A stretch of DNA of 33,590 nt from JOPF133 sp052144935 (GTDB lineage Bacteria > Acidobacteriota > Terriglobia > Bryobacterales > Bryobacteraceae). Under the pieces are notes generated by a model. It was given only the letters and a program-made list of their open reading frames with translations. It did no database searches and had not been told where the DNA came from. The stretch's first letter is position 1. Every line of letters begins with the position of its first letter. The stretch spans positions 1 through 33,590 of the forward strand of contig JBKQPR010000150.1 in NCBI GenBank assembly GCA_052144935.1, given 5' to 3'. This document shows, in pieces, positions 22,523 to 30,833 of this stretch. The translations under genes were made by a program, and so were the position numbers.

Positions 22523-23493
22523 TGCAAGCCTTCGAGTACGCCAATCCAACCACCGTTCAGGAGGCGGTCGCCCTGTTGGGCGCCCAGTGGGGTGACGCCG
22601 ACGTGCTGGCCGGCGGCACCGACCTGCTGAGCCTCATGAAGGAAAACCTCCACACGCCCAAACGGGTGGTGAACATCAAGAACATCAAGGAGCTGGAGGG
22701 CATCCACAAAACCGGCGCCGGTCTACGCATCGGCGCCCTCGTGACCATCGACGAGCTGGCCAAAAGCCGCGACGTGCAAGGGCCGTTCAGAGCTTTGGCC
22801 GAAGCCGCGGCCGGCGTTCCCAGCCCGCAGATCCGCCACATGGGAACCGTGGGCGGCGACCTCTGCCAGCGGCCGCGCTGCTGGTATTACCGCCAGGGGC
22901 TCGGCCTCTTGGCCATGAAAGACGGCAAATCGCTGATCCCCAATGGCGAGAACAAATACCACTCGATCTTCGGCGGCGGACCGGCCTACTTCGTGAGCGC
23001 CTCCAGCCTGGGGCCGGCGCTCATCGCGCTGGGCGCCAGGGTGAAGCTGGTGTCGGCGAAAGGCCCCCGCGAAGTGGCGGTAGCCGACTTCTTTGTGGCG
23101 CCCGCGGACGAGAACTCGCGCGAGATCGTGCTGCGGCCGGACGAGATCCTCACCGAGATCGTGGTGCCCAACGCCACCGTGAAGACCGCCACTTACGAAG
23201 TGCGGCAGAAGGAGGCGCTGGATTGGCCTCTGGCGGCCGCTTCGGTGGCGCTCACCATGCAGGGCAACACCGTCACCGCCGCCCGGGTGGTGCTCGGACA
23301 CGTAGCGCCCACGCCGTACCTGGCCGCCGAGGCCGAAGCGGCGCTCAAGGGCAAGACCATTACGGAAGCTACCGCCGAGGCCGCCGGCAAGGCGGCGGTG
23401 GCGGGCGCCAGGCCGCTGAGCCAGAACGCCTACAAGGTCACCTTGGCGAAGGTGGCGGTGAAGCGGGCGTTGCTCGGCGCGGTGAAGGCATAG
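22522..23493 (+). CDS. Molybdenum hydroxylase FAD-binding subunit (PaoB-like)
   Basis: FAD subunit of 323 residues passing electrons from the iron-sulfur clusters to the acceptor. The FAD pyrophosphate-binding AGGTDLLSLMKE lies at about 30-41, and IRHMGTVGGDLCQRPRCWYYR spans about 105-124. The CO-dehydrogenase flavoprotein C-terminal domain follows (YEVRQKEALDWPLAAASVAL). PaoB-like proteins carry a loop here that binds a [4Fe-4S] cluster through four Cys. In this protein the loop is present, but only Cys 115 and Cys 120 are seen and the later positions are Leu, Ile and Ala-type residues (GLGLLAMKDGKSLIPNGENK). It therefore probably lacks that cluster. It starts in TGATG with the large subunit and is followed within 3 nt by a small Cys-rich gene. 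Confidence 0.94.
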   Translation: MQAFEYANPTTVQEAVALLGAQWGDADVLAGGTDLLSLMKENLHTPKRVVNIKNIKELEGIHKTGAGLRIGALVTIDELAKSRDVQGPFRALAEAAAGVPSPQIRHMGTVGGDLCQRPRCWYYRQGLGLLAMKDGKSLIPNGENKYHSIFGGGPAYFVSASSLGPALIALGARVKLVSAKGPREVAVADFFVAPADENSREIVLRPDEILTEIVVPNATVKTATYEVRQKEALDWPLAAASVALTMQGNTVTAARVVLGHVAPTPYLAAEAEAALKGKTITEATAEAAGKAAVAGARPLSQNAYKVTLAKVAVKRALLGAVKA

Positions 23494-23496
23494 GCC

Positions 23497-23715
23497 ATGG
23501 AACCGGCAGGATCCGCGAGGAGGGTTAGCCGCAACCGTTGCGCCAATCTACGCTGGAAGGGGTTGTACATCGACGCCGAGTGCGACCCTGAAAACCACTA
23601 CAGCTACGATACCAACATGTGGTGTCAGCACACTTATAAGTGCGTCGGTCCGGACGGCCAGGTAGTGGATGAGTTCGAGTGCAGCCCGGCGCGCGAGTGC
23701 TACGTACAGTTGTAA
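23497..23715 (+). CDS. Small Cys-rich protein downstream of the hydroxylase operon
   Basis: A 72-residue protein starting 3 nt after the FAD-subunit stop codon. It has six Cys, in RCANLRW, AECDPEN, MWCQHTYKC, FECSPARECY, and many aromatic and acidic residues. There is no signal peptide or membrane segment. The CxxxxxxC, CxxxxxC-like spacing could support metal binding or disulfides. Close spacing suggests it is part of the same transcript and may assist assembly of, or electron flow through, the hydroxylase, but nothing in the sequence proves it. The frame has normal codon character and ends cleanly. Family not recognised. Confidence 0.65.
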   Translation: MEPAGSARRVSRNRCANLRWKGLYIDAECDPENHYSYDTNMWCQHTYKCVGPDGQVVDEFECSPARECYVQL

Positions 23716-23845
23716 GTGCGCGTTGTTCCGGTCAAGCTCTGTATCGCTGGCAGACGGTGCAGGACAAGGGCCGGGCCCATCGGCATTACGACCGCTTTAC
23801 GAATGCCCGCTGGTCCGCCGATCGAAGGAGTGGCGGAGCCGATTG

Positions 23846-23876
23846 CCCCGCGCGGCCAGCCGGTTGGCCGGCGGGG
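23846..23876. terminator. GC-rich hairpin between convergent genes
   Basis: CCCCGC plus CGGCCA (23846-23858, one bulged G) pairs with TGGCCG plus GCGGGG (23865-23876) around a 6-nt loop. It lies between the Cys-rich gene (+) and the VWA/TadG gene (-) and could end transcripts from both sides, although there is no T-tract. The rest of 23716-23894 holds no supported gene. Confidence 0.45.
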
Positions 23877-23894
23877 ATCCCTGTGTCGCCCCCG

Positions 23895-25412
23895 CTACTG
23901 CGAGAGCCGCATAACCTGAGACGCTACGCTCCGGAATGCCTGCAGCAGACCCTGCGCGGTGCTTGAGTAGTAGGAGCCAATCGTTTGGTTGAATTGTACT
24001 ACGTGGTTACCCGGCGTAATACCGGCGTCCGTGTCGGTGCCCTGGGTCAGGTAGTATTCGTCGTTGGCGACCCGCGCCAGCCAATCGTTATCGAGAGGCT
24101 CCGTGATCTGGTCGGTATAATACAGGCCGATCACAAAGATCACCGGCTTGATCACGGTGTCCGTGCGAATCAACGTGGCGATATTGTCCGCGACATTGAA
24201 CGCGGCATAGCGAACCGACCTCGGGTCTAGCGTGCTGTTCCCGATAGCATTCGTATAGTAACCCTGGGTCTGCGTGGGCACACCGGTCGTGGTATAGGCT
24301 GGAATCGAGCCCACGTTGTCGACCGGACCGGCACTGGCGGGGAACTGCGGGATGTCGTTGGGGAGACTGGCCAGGTTGCCTGGATAGGTACAATTGGTGT
24401 CGTTGGCCGTAGCGACGTAACTGGTCTCCTGCAAACCCTGGAATGTTGTGGTAATGAGGCCGAAAGGATTATTGGGGTCACTGGCAGGCGGGGGCCACCA
24501 CGGGTAACCAGTACTTCCCAGGCCGACATACGATTGAAGCACTCCGGTATGCGGGCCGGTCGAATGGCAGTTTGCGGTCGAAGTGAATTTGCCCGAAAAC
24601 GCGCTGGGACGTCCGTCGGTGAGCAGCAGGATCACATTCAGGGCGCCCGGTTGGTCCATATTGCGGAGCTGATACCACGCCTGATACAGCCCCTCCGCGG
24701 TGTTGGTGCCGCTGTTACCGAATTCATTGTTTTGCAGGTTGGTGATGGCGGTTCCAATGTTGGGCGAGCCGGTCTGGAAGTTCGTAACGGGGGCGAAATC
24801 CAGGTTCCACGTTGCGCCAAAGGTGATCAAGCCGACGACATCGAAGCCGTCTGTGAAGGCCGAAGTGGCAGAGTTGGCTATGAACGTGTTCAGAGTGCTG
24901 ACGATGGTGCCACTGACCCCTTCGGCCGATATCGATCCGGAGCGGTCCACTACGATCATCAGGTTCGTGAACCGGACCGTGACAGTGCCCATCGCCGCGA
25001 CCTGGCTATTATTGATATGGAGCACCCGCATGAACAGCATGGGCACACTTTCTTGGGCCAGGACCTGGATGGTGCGGACCTTGGTGCCCGCGTCCTGGGC
25101 GGGCGTGGCGCTATAGGACACCTGCGTCGACCCCCAATAGCCCGCCGGGTAATTCGCGTTGAAGTAGCGCAAGGCGGTAGCCTGAATGGCGGCAACGTTG
25201 GCTGGAGAGGTCACGTCCGTACTGCGATGCATGGTGTAGCCGGCGGCAATCGCGGCTGCGTCCACAGCCGATTGCAAACGGCCCTTGACGTTGTAGAGCA
25301 CGCTAAAATCGACGGCCAGACCGACCACCGGTATCAGCAGCATACACGTGAACACTGTGTAGAGGGCCGCGAAGCCCTTCCGTCCCTTATTTGCTCCGCG
25401 ATTCATTGTCAT
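23895..25412 (-). CDS. TadG-like pilus-assembly protein with VWA domain
   Basis: A 505-residue protein. The N-terminus has a positive lead (NRGANKGRKGFAAL) and one membrane segment (YTVFTCMLLIPVVGLAVDF), then SVLYNVKGRLQSAVDAAAIAAG, the hallmark of the TadE/TadG-like Flp-pilus family. A von Willebrand factor A domain starts around 150: the MIDAS metal site is D156, S158 and S160 in VVDRSGSIS, followed by VVGLITFGATWN and ILLLTDGRPSA. Insertions follow, then a helical end. ATG at 25412 is chosen over TTG at 25433 and ATG at 25406 because AGGGTG lies just upstream. It is the last gene of a three-gene surface module with two TadE-like genes upstream. Role: cell-surface adhesion or minor pilin function; ligand unknown. 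Tad secretion ATPase and platform genes are not in the window. Confidence 0.9.
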   Translation of the reverse strand: MTMNRGANKGRKGFAALYTVFTCMLLIPVVGLAVDFSVLYNVKGRLQSAVDAAAIAAGYTMHRSTDVTSPANVAAIQATALRYFNANYPAGYWGSTQVSYSATPAQDAGTKVRTIQVLAQESVPMLFMRVLHINNSQVAAMGTVTVRFTNLMIVVDRSGSISAEGVSGTIVSTLNTFIANSATSAFTDGFDVVGLITFGATWNLDFAPVTNFQTGSPNIGTAITNLQNNEFGNSGTNTAEGLYQAWYQLRNMDQPGALNVILLLTDGRPSAFSGKFTSTANCHSTGPHTGVLQSYVGLGSTGYPWWPPPASDPNNPFGLITTTFQGLQETSYVATANDTNCTYPGNLASLPNDIPQFPASAGPVDNVGSIPAYTTTGVPTQTQGYYTNAIGNSTLDPRSVRYAAFNVADNIATLIRTDTVIKPVIFVIGLYYTDQITEPLDNDWLARVANDEYYLTQGTDTDAGITPGNHVVQFNQTIGSYYSSTAQGLLQAFRSVASQVMRLSQ

Positions 25413-25429
25413 AAGCACCCTGCCCGAAG

Positions 25430-26056
25430 TCAAAAAATGGTCCTCGAGTAAACCAGCGGCGCGCCGGAGAATCCTGGAATATTCAACTGAGGCGTTTGAT
25501 TCACCATCTCGGCCACGTAGGCGATCTCGCCGGTGTTGAGCGCCAGCACACTGCCGAATCCATTGGCCACTGCCGACGCGAGCGTGGCCTGGCTCAGCAC
25601 GGTCACCTCGTTGGTGACTCCATTGATCGTGGTCGTCGGCGGTGTGCCGAAATGGCTGGCCCCGGAAGCGGTATTGCCAATCGTTAACTGCTCGACAAAC
25701 ACCAGCCGATTAAGGTTGGCGCACGGTGTTCCCGCGGGCGCAACGTTGGCGGCATCGCACATGGCCTGCGTTTCAGGCGTGATCTGAGACAGGATCACCA
25801 CGCTCGATCCGCTGGCGGTCAGGTTGTAGTTGGTGGCCAGTTTCTGCGCGGTCGCGACGGCGCCCCCTTGTCTGAAATCGACCCCTTCAATGTACATGTG
25901 GCCCAGGTCGCGGGTAATCTGCATCATCTGAAGGCTGTCAATCAGCCGGAATCCGTAGATAAACACCCCGAGCACCAGGGGGACCAGAACCAAAAGGGAA
26001 AAAGAGAACTCGATTACCGCGACACCGGACCGGGGGTTCTTTGCGTTGTGTGGCAT
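25430..26056 (-). CDS. TadE-like pseudopilin / surface protein
   Basis: A 208-residue protein with the TadE layout. A short basic lead MPHNAKNPRSG is followed by VAVIEFSFSLLVLVPLVLG, in which the Glu after the start of the hydrophobic segment is the pilin-type Glu. An amphipathic helix (RLIDSLQMMQITRDLGHMY) and an exported beta-rich domain with one Cys pair follow. GGAG 8 nt upstream (CTGGAGTAGCGACC) fixes the ATG at 26056; a frame extending to 26161 overlaps the neighbouring gene and is not needed. It is the middle gene of three on this strand. Minor pilin or pilus-linked adhesin is inferred. Confidence 0.85.
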   Translation of the reverse strand: MPHNAKNPRSGVAVIEFSFSLLVLVPLVLGVFIYGFRLIDSLQMMQITRDLGHMYIEGVDFRQGGAVATAQKLATNYNLTASGSSVVILSQITPETQAMCDAANVAPAGTPCANLNRLVFVEQLTIGNTASGASHFGTPPTTTINGVTNEVTVLSQATLASAVANGFGSVLALNTGEIAYVAEMVNQTPQLNIPGFSGAPLVYSRTIF

Positions 26057-26061
26057 GGTCG

Positions 26062-26577
26062 CTACTCCAGGTTGGTGATGCATGGATAGCTTTGAGATGC
26101 AGGGAGCGTTTCGAGCACGTCGTAAGCCCGCGCCCACAGGGTGGTCGGTGTGGAGAGCCAACGGTAGGGCGCCCAGGGGCTGAACTGATACGCTTCGACC
26201 GTCGCGCCGACGAGGTTCCCGCCCTGGTTGGCGACCTGTCCGTTGGTGTTACTGGCGATGTTGCCAGTTTGCGGGTTGATGTAATGAACGTGAAGTGTAT
26301 TGTACGCGTAGGTGCTGCTGAGGAAGCCGGCGGCATTCGCCTGGACAAACGCTTTGACCGAGTCGTCCTGGCACGGCCCAGGGCTGTTCTGCTGGGTAAC
26401 CGCGTAGCGCACGCCTTCACGCACGGCATGCTGGAAAGTGCTACGCAGACAAATCGCCATGGATAGGTTGAGCAGGAGAAACGTGAGGCCGAGGAGAGGC
26501 ACCAGAATAAAGGCGACCTCCACGATCTCGGCTCCCCTGCATCGTGATCTACGAGCGGGTTGGGTTTTCCTCTTCAT
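26062..26577 (-). CDS. TadE-like pseudopilin
   Basis: A 171-residue protein. The basic lead KRKTQPARRSRCR is followed by GAEIVEVAFILVPLLGLTF, carrying the GAE/VE signature of the TadE family, then LLLNLSMAICLRSTFQHAVREGVRYAV, the typical amphipathic extension. The outer domain contains a run of NPQTGNIASNTNGQVANQGGN-type low-complexity Asn/Gly and two Cys. The start at 26577 has AGGTG 5 nt upstream. It is the first gene of the three-gene module and only 5 nt from the next start, so co-translation is likely. Confidence 0.88.
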   Translation of the reverse strand: MKRKTQPARRSRCRGAEIVEVAFILVPLLGLTFLLLNLSMAICLRSTFQHAVREGVRYAVTQQNSPGPCQDDSVKAFVQANAAGFLSSTYAYNTLHVHYINPQTGNIASNTNGQVANQGGNLVGATVEAYQFSPWAPYRWLSTPTTLWARAYDVLETLPASQSYPCITNLE

Positions 26578-26668
26578 AGGGCACCTGGTGGATCTGCCGA
26601 ACTCTCTAGTGCTACATTAGACGGGTAACGCTATCTGGATCAATATACACCTTGCTTAACTAGGTACC

Positions 26669-26685
26669 GTATAGCAAACCTATAC
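26669..26685. promoter_or_regulatory. Palindrome upstream of the Tad-like module
   Basis: GTATAG (26669-26674) and CTATAC (26680-26685) are perfect inverted repeats around CAAAC, 92-108 bp upstream of the first TadE-like start in an AT-richer stretch. It could be an operator for this module. On the minus strand TATATT near 26645 is a possible -10 box. The remaining 26578-26808 gap contains no gene. Confidence 0.35.
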
Positions 26686-26808
26686 TCACTAAGGAGTACA
26701 AAGTGGGTTAACTTTTGACCAGGGTGCCCTCGACGCCGGCCGGACCGGGTTCATCGCTGGGGCTTGCGCCAGCATTACGGAAGGCGTTCCTTGCGCGCGG
26801 ACGAAGAC

Positions 26809-29433
26809 CTACTCCGCATCGCCTTCGATCAGTTCCCGGCCGCCGAGGGAGCGCCAGAAAGCGAAGACCCCGATTCCTATCAGAAGCACCCAGGTAGCCA
26901 GGCTGGCGGGTACGTACCATGCGCTCCAGTCTTTACCGAGCGCCATGCCGTCGAAGGCGGTGACGAAGAAGATCGCGGCAATGGTGGCCACCAGCCCCAA
27001 ACGCAGCAGCACGAAGATCAGGGCGGTAATGACGGCGCCATAGAGCAGGGCGGTCAGCCACCAGTCGGGACCCGCGACTTCGCCCTGGACGAAGGTGAAA
27101 AGTGCGGCTGCGGCCACCGCGGCGAGCAGCTCGTTTCGCAGCAGGTGGCGCATCCCGAAGATGGTCAGGAACACGAACAGACCCAGGCCGAGCGCCCCAA
27201 CGGCGCTTCCGGCATGGGCGCCGATCCATTGGCGTGCTCCGAGCAGGTAGCGCAGCGACACGTCCCAATTGGTGGGCTGGTTGTTCTTGAACACCACTAC
27301 GGTCACGCCTTTGAAGAACACCCAGAGCCCCGATCCGACGGCCGCGCCGATGAGGACGTGAGATCCCACCTGGGCGTCCAGCCATCTTCCGGCGAGAACC
27401 CGATTCCAGGTCACGATGGAGTGCGGCCAGCGGGCCCGCACCTCGGGCTCCAGGGCAAGATAGGCGAACCACAGGACGGCGGCCCTAAATAGCCAGTCCG
27501 CCACGGCGGCCACGAACAGATCGAGCATGCCCAGGCTGGCCACTGGATGGAAGCTGCCGGCCCAGGCGACGGCCTGCAGCAGGAAACTGGCCAGCGCGAT
27601 GCGAAAAGCGCCGGCGCGGTCGGCCCGCGCCAACTTCCAGTTGCGGCGCGCCTTGAGCACGACGAAGAATGTGGCTATCGCGATCAGGACGGGGATGGCG
27701 ATGTCGCGCGGCTCGAGCTTCGATTCGGGCTGCGACGCCGCGGCGGGCTTCTGGTCCTTTGGATAGAGCACGCGCACATTCACAACGCGGCCTTTCCACC
27801 AGGCGGCTTCCACCTGCAGAAAAACCTCGGGAAAATGTGGGTGGGGTCCTTTCCAGGCGCGCCACTGGTCGAAGGGAAAGGAGGGGAGCTTGAGGGGCGT
27901 GGCTTCAGTGAAGGTAGCCATGTCCAGGCGAACCGCGCGGAAGACCGCGTCAGGGCCTACTGGCTGTGGAGGAAGTTCGCCGGTGGCTTGCGGCACCGCG
28001 GCGAAATCCAGCAGCCGGCCGTTGGCGTCGAGGGTCGTGCGCGACATCCCGGGGACAAGCTGCGGTGGATGATCGGCGTCGATCTGCCCCATCGGCTCGC
28101 CGATCAACGGCTGCGGACTCTCCCGATAGATCGCTTCGAGCGCCGGCTCCCAGGCTAGCAACTGATCCCATTGGTGCGGCTTTGGCGTGTTCCACAGGAC
28201 GCTCAGGATGGAGGAGCGATGGTGCAGCCAGATGGCGCGATCGGCCGGTTTGGCGGTGTGGCCGAAGGAGGCGGCGATCTCGCGGCCCTGGTGAGCCAGC
28301 ACCTCCGGCGGCTGGTCGAGCCCGCCGTGCACCATGGCGGTGCGCGCCTGGCGGAGGGGAATGCTGGCCAGGAGGGACAACACGACCAGCGCCAGGCAAG
28401 GCACGGAGTAGCGGCGCGGCATGCCTTCGAGCTTGCCCGCGGCGGCCACCATTTCGGGCGACGGAGTTTCGCCGGCGGCCAGAGCGGCCGCCAGAGGGTC
28501 GCCGCCGGGGAGCGCGGCGAGTACCGTCAGCGCTGTAGCGGGTCGTTTGGCGGGATCGGGATCCAGGCAGCGGCGGATGATCTTCTCGACGGCAGGGTCG
28601 ATATCCGCGGCCACCGAGGTCATGCTGGTGAGCTGCGCGGCCTCCTGCAGGTCGATGAGTTGCTGCACGGATTGGGCATCGAAGGGGCGCTTGCCGGTGA
28701 AGAGTTCGTAAAGCACCAGGCCGAGCGCGTAGAGATCGCTTTTGGCGGTGACGCCGGCGCCCTTGATCTGCTCGGGCGACATGTAGGCGGGCGTGCCGTT
28801 GCGGGCCTCGGCGCCGCTCAACTCGTGGGCGATGGCGGCCAGTCCGAAATCCATGATGACCACTTCGCCGCGCTTGTCGATCATGATGTTCTGCGGCTTG
28901 AGGTCGCGGTGGATCACGCCGCGGTCGTGCGCGGCGGCCAGCCCGGCGCAGAGCTTGCGGGCGGCTTCGACGGCTTTGCCGGCGGGCAGGCGGCCGATGC
29001 GGGTGAGCAGCGAGGCGAGGTCTTCGCCATCCACGTACTCCATGGAGATGAAGGGCATCCCTTCGACTTCTCCGATGTCGTAGACGCGGCAGACGTTGGG
29101 ATGGGAGACCAGGCGCGCGACGCGGACTTCACCGTGGAAGCGCTCCAGCAGGCGCTGGTTGCGGCAGGCATCCTCGGGGAGGAATTTGAGCGCCACGGAC
29201 TGGCCCAGGGTCAGGTCCATGGCGCGGTAGACTTCGCCCATGCCGCCGCGGCCCAATAAAGTAAGGATACGGTAGCGGCCGCCCAGGAGGGTGCCGGGGA
29301 GGAAGCGGCCTTCGTCCTCGCTGGCGCCCGTGACGTGCGAGATCTCGGGGGCTGCGCCGCCGGCCAGGCTAGGGGATGCCACGGTCTCGGCCGAGGTCAG
29401 GCCGACCTTCGGTTCCATAGGTATTGACTTCAT
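26809..29433 (-). CDS. Serine/threonine protein kinase with polytopic membrane C-terminus
   Basis: An 874-residue protein. The Hanks-type kinase domain lies at about 53-310: glycine loop GRGGMGEVYR (61-70), ATP-binding Lys 83 in ALKFL, catalytic HRDLKPQN (175-182), metal-binding DFG (195-197), activation segment end GTPAYMSPEQ. The kinase is an RD type and looks active. After a linker a first membrane segment (about 345-365) leads to an extracytoplasmic region of roughly 220 residues, then eight to ten further membrane segments to the C-terminus. No PASTA, WD40 or TPR sensor is seen. The start at 29433 is selected from several candidates without a strong ribosome site; the open frame extends to 29700 into the neighbouring gene's region. 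It diverges from the alginate-lyase-family gene, 173 bp away. Stimulus and targets are unknown. Confidence 0.93.
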   Translation of the reverse strand: MKSIPMEPKVGLTSAETVASPSLAGGAAPEISHVTGASEDEGRFLPGTLLGGRYRILTLLGRGGMGEVYRAMDLTLGQSVALKFLPEDACRNQRLLERFHGEVRVARLVSHPNVCRVYDIGEVEGMPFISMEYVDGEDLASLLTRIGRLPAGKAVEAARKLCAGLAAAHDRGVIHRDLKPQNIMIDKRGEVVIMDFGLAAIAHELSGAEARNGTPAYMSPEQIKGAGVTAKSDLYALGLVLYELFTGKRPFDAQSVQQLIDLQEAAQLTSMTSVAADIDPAVEKIIRRCLDPDPAKRPATALTVLAALPGGDPLAAALAAGETPSPEMVAAAGKLEGMPRRYSVPCLALVVLSLLASIPLRQARTAMVHGGLDQPPEVLAHQGREIAASFGHTAKPADRAIWLHHRSSILSVLWNTPKPHQWDQLLAWEPALEAIYRESPQPLIGEPMGQIDADHPPQLVPGMSRTTLDANGRLLDFAAVPQATGELPPQPVGPDAVFRAVRLDMATFTEATPLKLPSFPFDQWRAWKGPHPHFPEVFLQVEAAWWKGRVVNVRVLYPKDQKPAAASQPESKLEPRDIAIPVLIAIATFFVVLKARRNWKLARADRAGAFRIALASFLLQAVAWAGSFHPVASLGMLDLFVAAVADWLFRAAVLWFAYLALEPEVRARWPHSIVTWNRVLAGRWLDAQVGSHVLIGAAVGSGLWVFFKGVTVVVFKNNQPTNWDVSLRYLLGARQWIGAHAGSAVGALGLGLFVFLTIFGMRHLLRNELLAAVAAAALFTFVQGEVAGPDWWLTALLYGAVITALIFVLLRLGLVATIAAIFFVTAFDGMALGKDWSAWYVPASLATWVLLIGIGVFAFWRSLGGRELIEGDAE

Positions 29434-29605
29434 TGTAACCGGGGGATGAGGCGAGGGTGGCGAGAGCACCGGGTCTAAAGCGTTGCTCGCTTTCCGCGCA
29501 GGAACGTGAAATGCCCCGGCGAACGTGCCTTGCGCCACCGGTAAATCCTGTCCTCCCACCAGATTCCCCCTCCGCGGCACCCCGCGCTTGGTTACAATCG
29601 CAGTA

Positions 29606-30817
29606 GTGAGGAATGCTGTAGCACTCGTCCTGATGGCATCCCTGGCCAGGGCCGCGGCTATTCCGATGACGCTGGTCTCGGAGGACGAAGCCGAACCCAT
29701 TCACAGCGCCATTATCCGCAAGGAGGCCTGGACCCAGGACTCCGTCCGGCGCCTGCGCGCCGAAGCCGAGAAGCGCTTGAAGGAGGGGCCGTGGAGCGTC
29801 ACCACGGACCGTCCCAAGGGCATCGATCTCGATTCCCACGAGTACTACAGCGAAGCGCCCGACTGGTGGCCCGATCCAGAAAATCCCACCGGACCGTATA
29901 TCCGCCACGAGGGGCAGGCCAACCCCATCCGCTTCCTGGGCAACCGGAGTGCGCTCGACACCATGTGCGACGCCGTACTCACTTTGGGCGCGGCCGCCTT
30001 TCTGCTGGACGATGCGCGCTACGCGCAGCGGGCGGCGCGCGTCATCAACGCATGGTTCATCAATCCCAAAACGCGCATGAATCCGTCCCTGGATCACGCG
30101 CGGGCGGTGCCCGGCGTCAACACGGGCAGCGGCAATGGCGTGCTGGACGGCCGCGCCTTCATCCGCGCCATTCAGGGCATGGAGTTTCTGGCGCAGACGC
30201 CCTCCTGGGATCCCAAGGAGCAGGCCGCCGTCCGCAAATGGTTCGCCGATTACCTGCAGTGGCTCACGCACAGCCCGAACGCCGACGAAGAGCGGCGCAG
30301 CGACAACAACCACGCCTCCTGGTGGACCGCCCAGACCGCCGCAGTGGCCACTTTTGTGGAGGACCGCGCCGCTGGAGAGACGGCCTTCAATTTTTATCGC
30401 GACCGCATCTTCCCGCGGCAGATCCGTTCCGACGGGAGCGCCCCGCGCGAGGAAGTGCGCACCCGCTCGCTCTCCAATTCCGCCCTCAATCTGGAGGCCT
30501 TCACCATGACCTGCCGCATCGCCCAGGTCAACGGCGTCGACCTGTGGGACGTGCGGGCGCGCAACGGAGCCACCATCGGCACGGTAATCGAGTACCTGTC
30601 CCCCTATCTGTCCGATCCGCACAAGTGGACCATGGAGCAGATCGGCGACTTTCAGAACGAAGGGCTGTACTCGCTGGCATTTGCCGGGATGGGGCTCAAG
30701 AAGCCGGAGTACGTGGCGCTATTCCGCAAACTGGAAAAGCCGGAAGGAACCTGGCTCAGCCTGGTGGATCTGATGGTGGGCCGCTGGGAGGCCGGTGGAC
30801 ATCAGACGCGGCACTAA
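29606..30817 (+). CDS. Alginate lyase family protein (exported)
   Basis: A 403-residue secreted (alpha/alpha)-barrel protein. The signal peptide is MRNAVALVLMASLARAAA from the GTG at 29606. The body contains DSHEYYSEAPDWWPDPENP, GNRSALDTMCDAVLTLGAAA, RVINAWFINPKTRMNPSL and, centrally, SDNNHASWWTAQ, the NNHxxW active-site wording of the PL5-type alginate-lyase fold, with later ALNLEAFTMTCRIAQ. The family cleaves uronic-acid polysaccharides by beta-elimination. No SusCD-like or other polysaccharide genes are adjacent, so the true substrate is open. A longer frame from 29525 lacks a signal peptide and overlaps the kinase leader. An inverted-repeat element begins 16 nt after the stop codon. Confidence 0.88.
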   Translation: MRNAVALVLMASLARAAAIPMTLVSEDEAEPIHSAIIRKEAWTQDSVRRLRAEAEKRLKEGPWSVTTDRPKGIDLDSHEYYSEAPDWWPDPENPTGPYIRHEGQANPIRFLGNRSALDTMCDAVLTLGAAAFLLDDARYAQRAARVINAWFINPKTRMNPSLDHARAVPGVNTGSGNGVLDGRAFIRAIQGMEFLAQTPSWDPKEQAAVRKWFADYLQWLTHSPNADEERRSDNNHASWWTAQTAAVATFVEDRAAGETAFNFYRDRIFPRQIRSDGSAPREEVRTRSLSNSALNLEAFTMTCRIAQVNGVDLWDVRARNGATIGTVIEYLSPYLSDPHKWTMEQIGDFQNEGLYSLAFAGMGLKKPEYVALFRKLEKPEGTWLSLVDLMVGRWEAGGHQTRH

Positions 30818-30833
30818 GGGGCCCCCGGTTATT

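Noticed and set aside
20432..22549. 705-residue open frame on the minus strand over the Mo-binding subunit
   Set aside because: High GC makes antisense frames stay open; composition is His/Arg/Gly-rich with no motifs, and the plus-strand gene is a clear family member.
28171..29259. 362-residue plus-strand open frame over the kinase domain
   Set aside because: Mirror of the kinase gene; His/Gly-rich composition and no recognisable domain.
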